The notes under the pieces are model-generated. The model saw nothing but the letters and a program-made list of their open reading frames with translations. It did not search any database and was not told where the DNA came from. Below, piece by piece: positions 4,234 through 5,623 of a stretch of DNA of 5,623 bases (within the stretch, counting starts at the first letter, position 1; the number at the start of each line of letters is the position of its first letter). A program made the position numbers and the translations under genes. Source of the DNA: RGIG4079 sp045596365 (lineage in GTDB: Bacteria > Bacteroidota > Bacteroidia > Bacteroidales > Muribaculaceae); assembly GCA_045596365.1 (NCBI GenBank), contig JAZOCE010000015.1, forward strand, positions 1 to 5,623, written 5' to 3'.

Positions 4234-4259
4234 CATTAGTACCTCGTTAGAATCTAATG
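4234..4259. promoter_or_regulatory. Palindromic site before the 4288 gene, possible operator
   Basis: TTAGA-A-TCTAA at 4247-4257 is a perfect 5-1-5 palindrome ending 30 nt before the ATG at 4288. CATTAG at 4234-4239 also matches CTAATG at 4254-4259 as an inverted repeat. No good TAnnTTTG promoter is visible between the terminator and the gene, so the promoter itself is not located. In AT-rich DNA such palindromes can be chance. Confidence 0.25.
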
Positions 4260-4287
4260 ATAAAATGAATATAAATTCTACAACTAT

Positions 4288-5265
4288 ATGGAACAAAATA
4301 AAAGAATTACACCTGAGTGGATAGAGTCCCTTGATGAAAACGAAATCTTTGTTTTTGGATGTCGTAATTCAGGCAGGCACTTTGATGGCGCGTCGAACTT
4401 TGCATTAAAGCACTTTGGAGCAGTGATGGGACAGCGAGAAGGTCGTCAGGGACAATCATACGCGATTCCTACTATTGGAGGAACTATCGGATTGAATGAA
4501 ATCCGCAAATCAGTTGACACATTCACTAAATATGCAGCCGAACACCCGGGGTTACACTTTCTCGTGACTCCTGTTGGCTGTGGCGGAGGCTGCTGTGAAG
4601 TTTGGGAAATTGCCCCAATGTTCCGAAAGGCATCGAAGCTATCGAATGTCAGTTTGCCAGAAGATTTTTGGATAGAACTTGATAAAGGGCGCATCGCAGA
4701 AATAAAACAGAAACTGGCAGTTAAGTGTGATGCGTTGTTGGATATGGTGTCTGAGTTTTTCGGTGAGTTGCGATTTATGAGATTAAAAATGATGTCTCCT
4801 AACCAACTCTATAAGGAATTGAGGGGTAAAGATTGCCACACGATACCGCTATCTGAACAAATGGAGTGGGCAGAGTTCTATGATGCAGATATTACTGGTT
4901 CTTGGAATGCCGAATACTTGATAAATCATTCTGCAAAAAGTGCCTATATACTTCTCGATAACAAAAAGAGAGTCCGGTGGATTAAGAATAGAGATATAGA
5001 ATGGTCAGGATTTCAGGACTTGCCTAAAGAGGTACAGAAGAGAGTACACCGTAGAGAGTGCAAATATACTTTCGGAATAATAGGCGAATATGAGAATGGA
5101 GTTACAAAGATAATCTGGCAAATTAGCCCTGATGGTAGATACCACCATCTTGATAAGTACTATGGCGGTAAAACCACTGATGAAAAGGAAATTTGGCTTG
5201 AAGGGAAAATTGATATGAATTGTATGTTTATAGAGAAACTTCAGATACATATCAAGGAAGATTAG
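4288..5265 (+). CDS. A1S_2505-type 'phage protein' domain fused to an unknown C-terminal half (325 aa)
   Basis: Residues 7-131 match the family often annotated as 'phage protein (A1S_2505 type)': ITPEWIESLDENEIFVFGC (7-25), GRHFDGASNFALKHFGAVMGQREG (29-52), QGQSYAIPT (54-62), a helix FTKYAAEHPGLHFLVTPVGCGGG (79-101), EIAPMF (107-112) and NVSLPEDFW (120-128). The family is found in phages and many bacteria and has a macro-like outline. Binding of an ADP-ribose-type ligand has been suggested for related folds but is not shown here. The usual G-x-HGxGAA pattern is HFDGAS in this copy. Residues 140-325 are not recognised: a helical region (139-180), an acidic aromatic stretch (QMEWAEFYDADITGSW, 191-206), then a mixed, beta-looking region with many tryptophan, lysine and aspartate residues up to WLEGKID (303-309). 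Family members with only the first domain are about 130-150 residues, so this is a fusion. It sits alone after the terminator. Confidence 0.86.
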   Translation: MEQNKRITPEWIESLDENEIFVFGCRNSGRHFDGASNFALKHFGAVMGQREGRQGQSYAIPTIGGTIGLNEIRKSVDTFTKYAAEHPGLHFLVTPVGCGGGCCEVWEIAPMFRKASKLSNVSLPEDFWIELDKGRIAEIKQKLAVKCDALLDMVSEFFGELRFMRLKMMSPNQLYKELRGKDCHTIPLSEQMEWAEFYDADITGSWNAEYLINHSAKSAYILLDNKKRVRWIKNRDIEWSGFQDLPKEVQKRVHRRECKYTFGIIGEYENGVTKIIWQISPDGRYHHLDKYYGGKTTDEKEIWLEGKIDMNCMFIEKLQIHIKED

Positions 5266-5284
5266 AAACGAATAGATAGATTGT

Positions 5285-5434
5285 ATGCAGTGGCTTACTT
5301 TAGATCATAAATACTTGCCGTATTGGGTTATTATTGTTATCTTTGCATACTTTTACAAAGAATGGCCAAAGAGTAAACATTATGGAAAAAGAAATGAATA
5401 TTATATTGGAAGGCGAGCGTTTGGTGTTTCGTAA
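5285..5434 (+). CDS. Possible small membrane protein (49 aa)
   Basis: An ATG at 5285, 19 nt after the previous stop, opens a 49-residue frame. Residues 11-24 (LPYWVIIVIFAYFY) would form one short membrane-spanning helix, followed by a basic, aromatic cytoplasmic-type tail (KEWPKSKHYGKR). This order obeys the positive-inside rule. Against it, the frame overlaps the next gene by 53 nt and contains the candidate promoter at 5314-5345, so the hydrophobic run may just be T-rich promoter DNA read as codons. Confidence 0.27.
   Translation: MQWLTLDHKYLPYWVIIVIFAYFYKEWPKSKHYGKRNEYYIGRRAFGVS
5314..5345 (+). promoter_or_regulatory. Bacteroides-type promoter for the 5382 gene
   Basis: TATCTTTG at 5338-5345 matches the -7 consensus TAnnTTTG exactly. 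CTTG at 5314-5317 fits the -33 TTTG with one mismatch and a 20-nt spacer. Transcription would begin near 5350, about 30 nt before the ATG at 5382. Confidence 0.6.
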
Positions 5435-5623
5435 AATGGATCGGCCTGTGTTAAAAGGTGTTTTAGCGAAAGCCATAATCGGCTTTGATTTTTATGCTGC
5501 AGAGTACAATGGTTGTGAATTTGTTCTTCTTGAACCAAATGAGAAGGGGAGCAATAGATATACTCTGACGCAATTTTCAAATTTATCCAAGGCGGTTAAT
5601 GATGTTTTTGGGAAACCTATTGC
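5382..5623 (+). CDS. N-terminal part of an unrecognised protein (cut by window end)
   Basis: The frame opens with ATG at 5382 (MEKEMNIILEGERLVFRK) and stays open to the last base, giving 80 complete codons. A second ATG at 5394 is an alternative start; 5382 is preferred because it places the leader right after the promoter at 5314-5345. The visible part is mixed alpha/beta: short strands (NIILEGERLVFRKM, CEFVLLEPNEKG, RYTLTQFS) and a helix (LSKAVNDVFGK). No signal peptide or membrane segment is seen. No family is recognised. It is the first gene of what appears to be a separate transcription unit. Confidence 0.7.
   Translation, partial: MEKEMNIILEGERLVFRKMDRPVLKGVLAKAIIGFDFYAAEYNGCEFVLLEPNEKGSNRYTLTQFSNLSKAVNDVFGKPI

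Noticed and set aside
1..5623. CRISPR array, tRNA or rRNA genes
   Set aside because: No regularly spaced direct repeats and no cloverleaf or rRNA-like segments were seen.

Overview
The window looks like an accessory region of a Bacteroidota genome, most likely Bacteroidales (Bacteroides/Prevotella/Parabacteroides-like). Evidence: AT-rich coding DNA, A/T-rich leaders before start codons with little Shine-Dalgarno signal, several exact matches to the Bacteroides -7 promoter element TAnnTTTG (828, 2095, 5338), and protein families often seen in mobile or variable islands. All convincing genes read on the + strand.

Layout. (1) 1-141: the tail of an upstream ORF that resembles the C-terminus of a transposase, followed by a possible insertion-sequence end. 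(2) 155-1235: four small proteins of 42-106 residues. The 61- and 58-residue ones are distant paralogues, glycine-rich and partly hydrophobic, sharing a GVVT block and a later G-x-basic-basic block. (3) 1315-2077: a 129-residue protein that I read as the C-terminal half of FtsZ (degenerate T7 loop plus C-terminal domain) with no GTPase domain, then a 97-residue helical protein. (4) 2128-3725: a Sel1-repeat plus CbxX/CfxQ-type AAA+ ATPase, followed 5 nt later by a DUF1232/YkvA-like protein with a proline-rich, acid-ended tail. (5) 3740-3938: two short overlapping ORFs, possibly one frameshifted gene. (6) About 3940-4211: no convincing protein. It holds a strongly structured RNA candidate with nested hairpins, including a GNRA-type loop, ending in a near-perfect intrinsic terminator. 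(7) 4288-5265: an A1S_2505-type 'phage protein' domain fused to an unrecognised C-terminal half. (8) 5266-5623: a possible tiny membrane ORF, a good promoter, and the start of an unrecognised gene cut by the window end.

How the parts may work together (inference). Spacing and common strand suggest that 155-3938 is one gene cluster, with internal promoters likely before 881 and 2128, closed by the terminator at 4183-4211. A chaperone-like AAA+ ATPase next to small amphipathic or glycine-rich proteins recalls, without sequence homology to the small proteins, the EccA plus small-substrate logic of other systems. The ATPase could remodel or assemble the small proteins. The FtsZ fragment could link the cluster to cell division, for example as a decoy that caps FtsZ filaments. 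I know of no described system with this gene set. A defence, conflict or membrane-associated role is possible but unproven.
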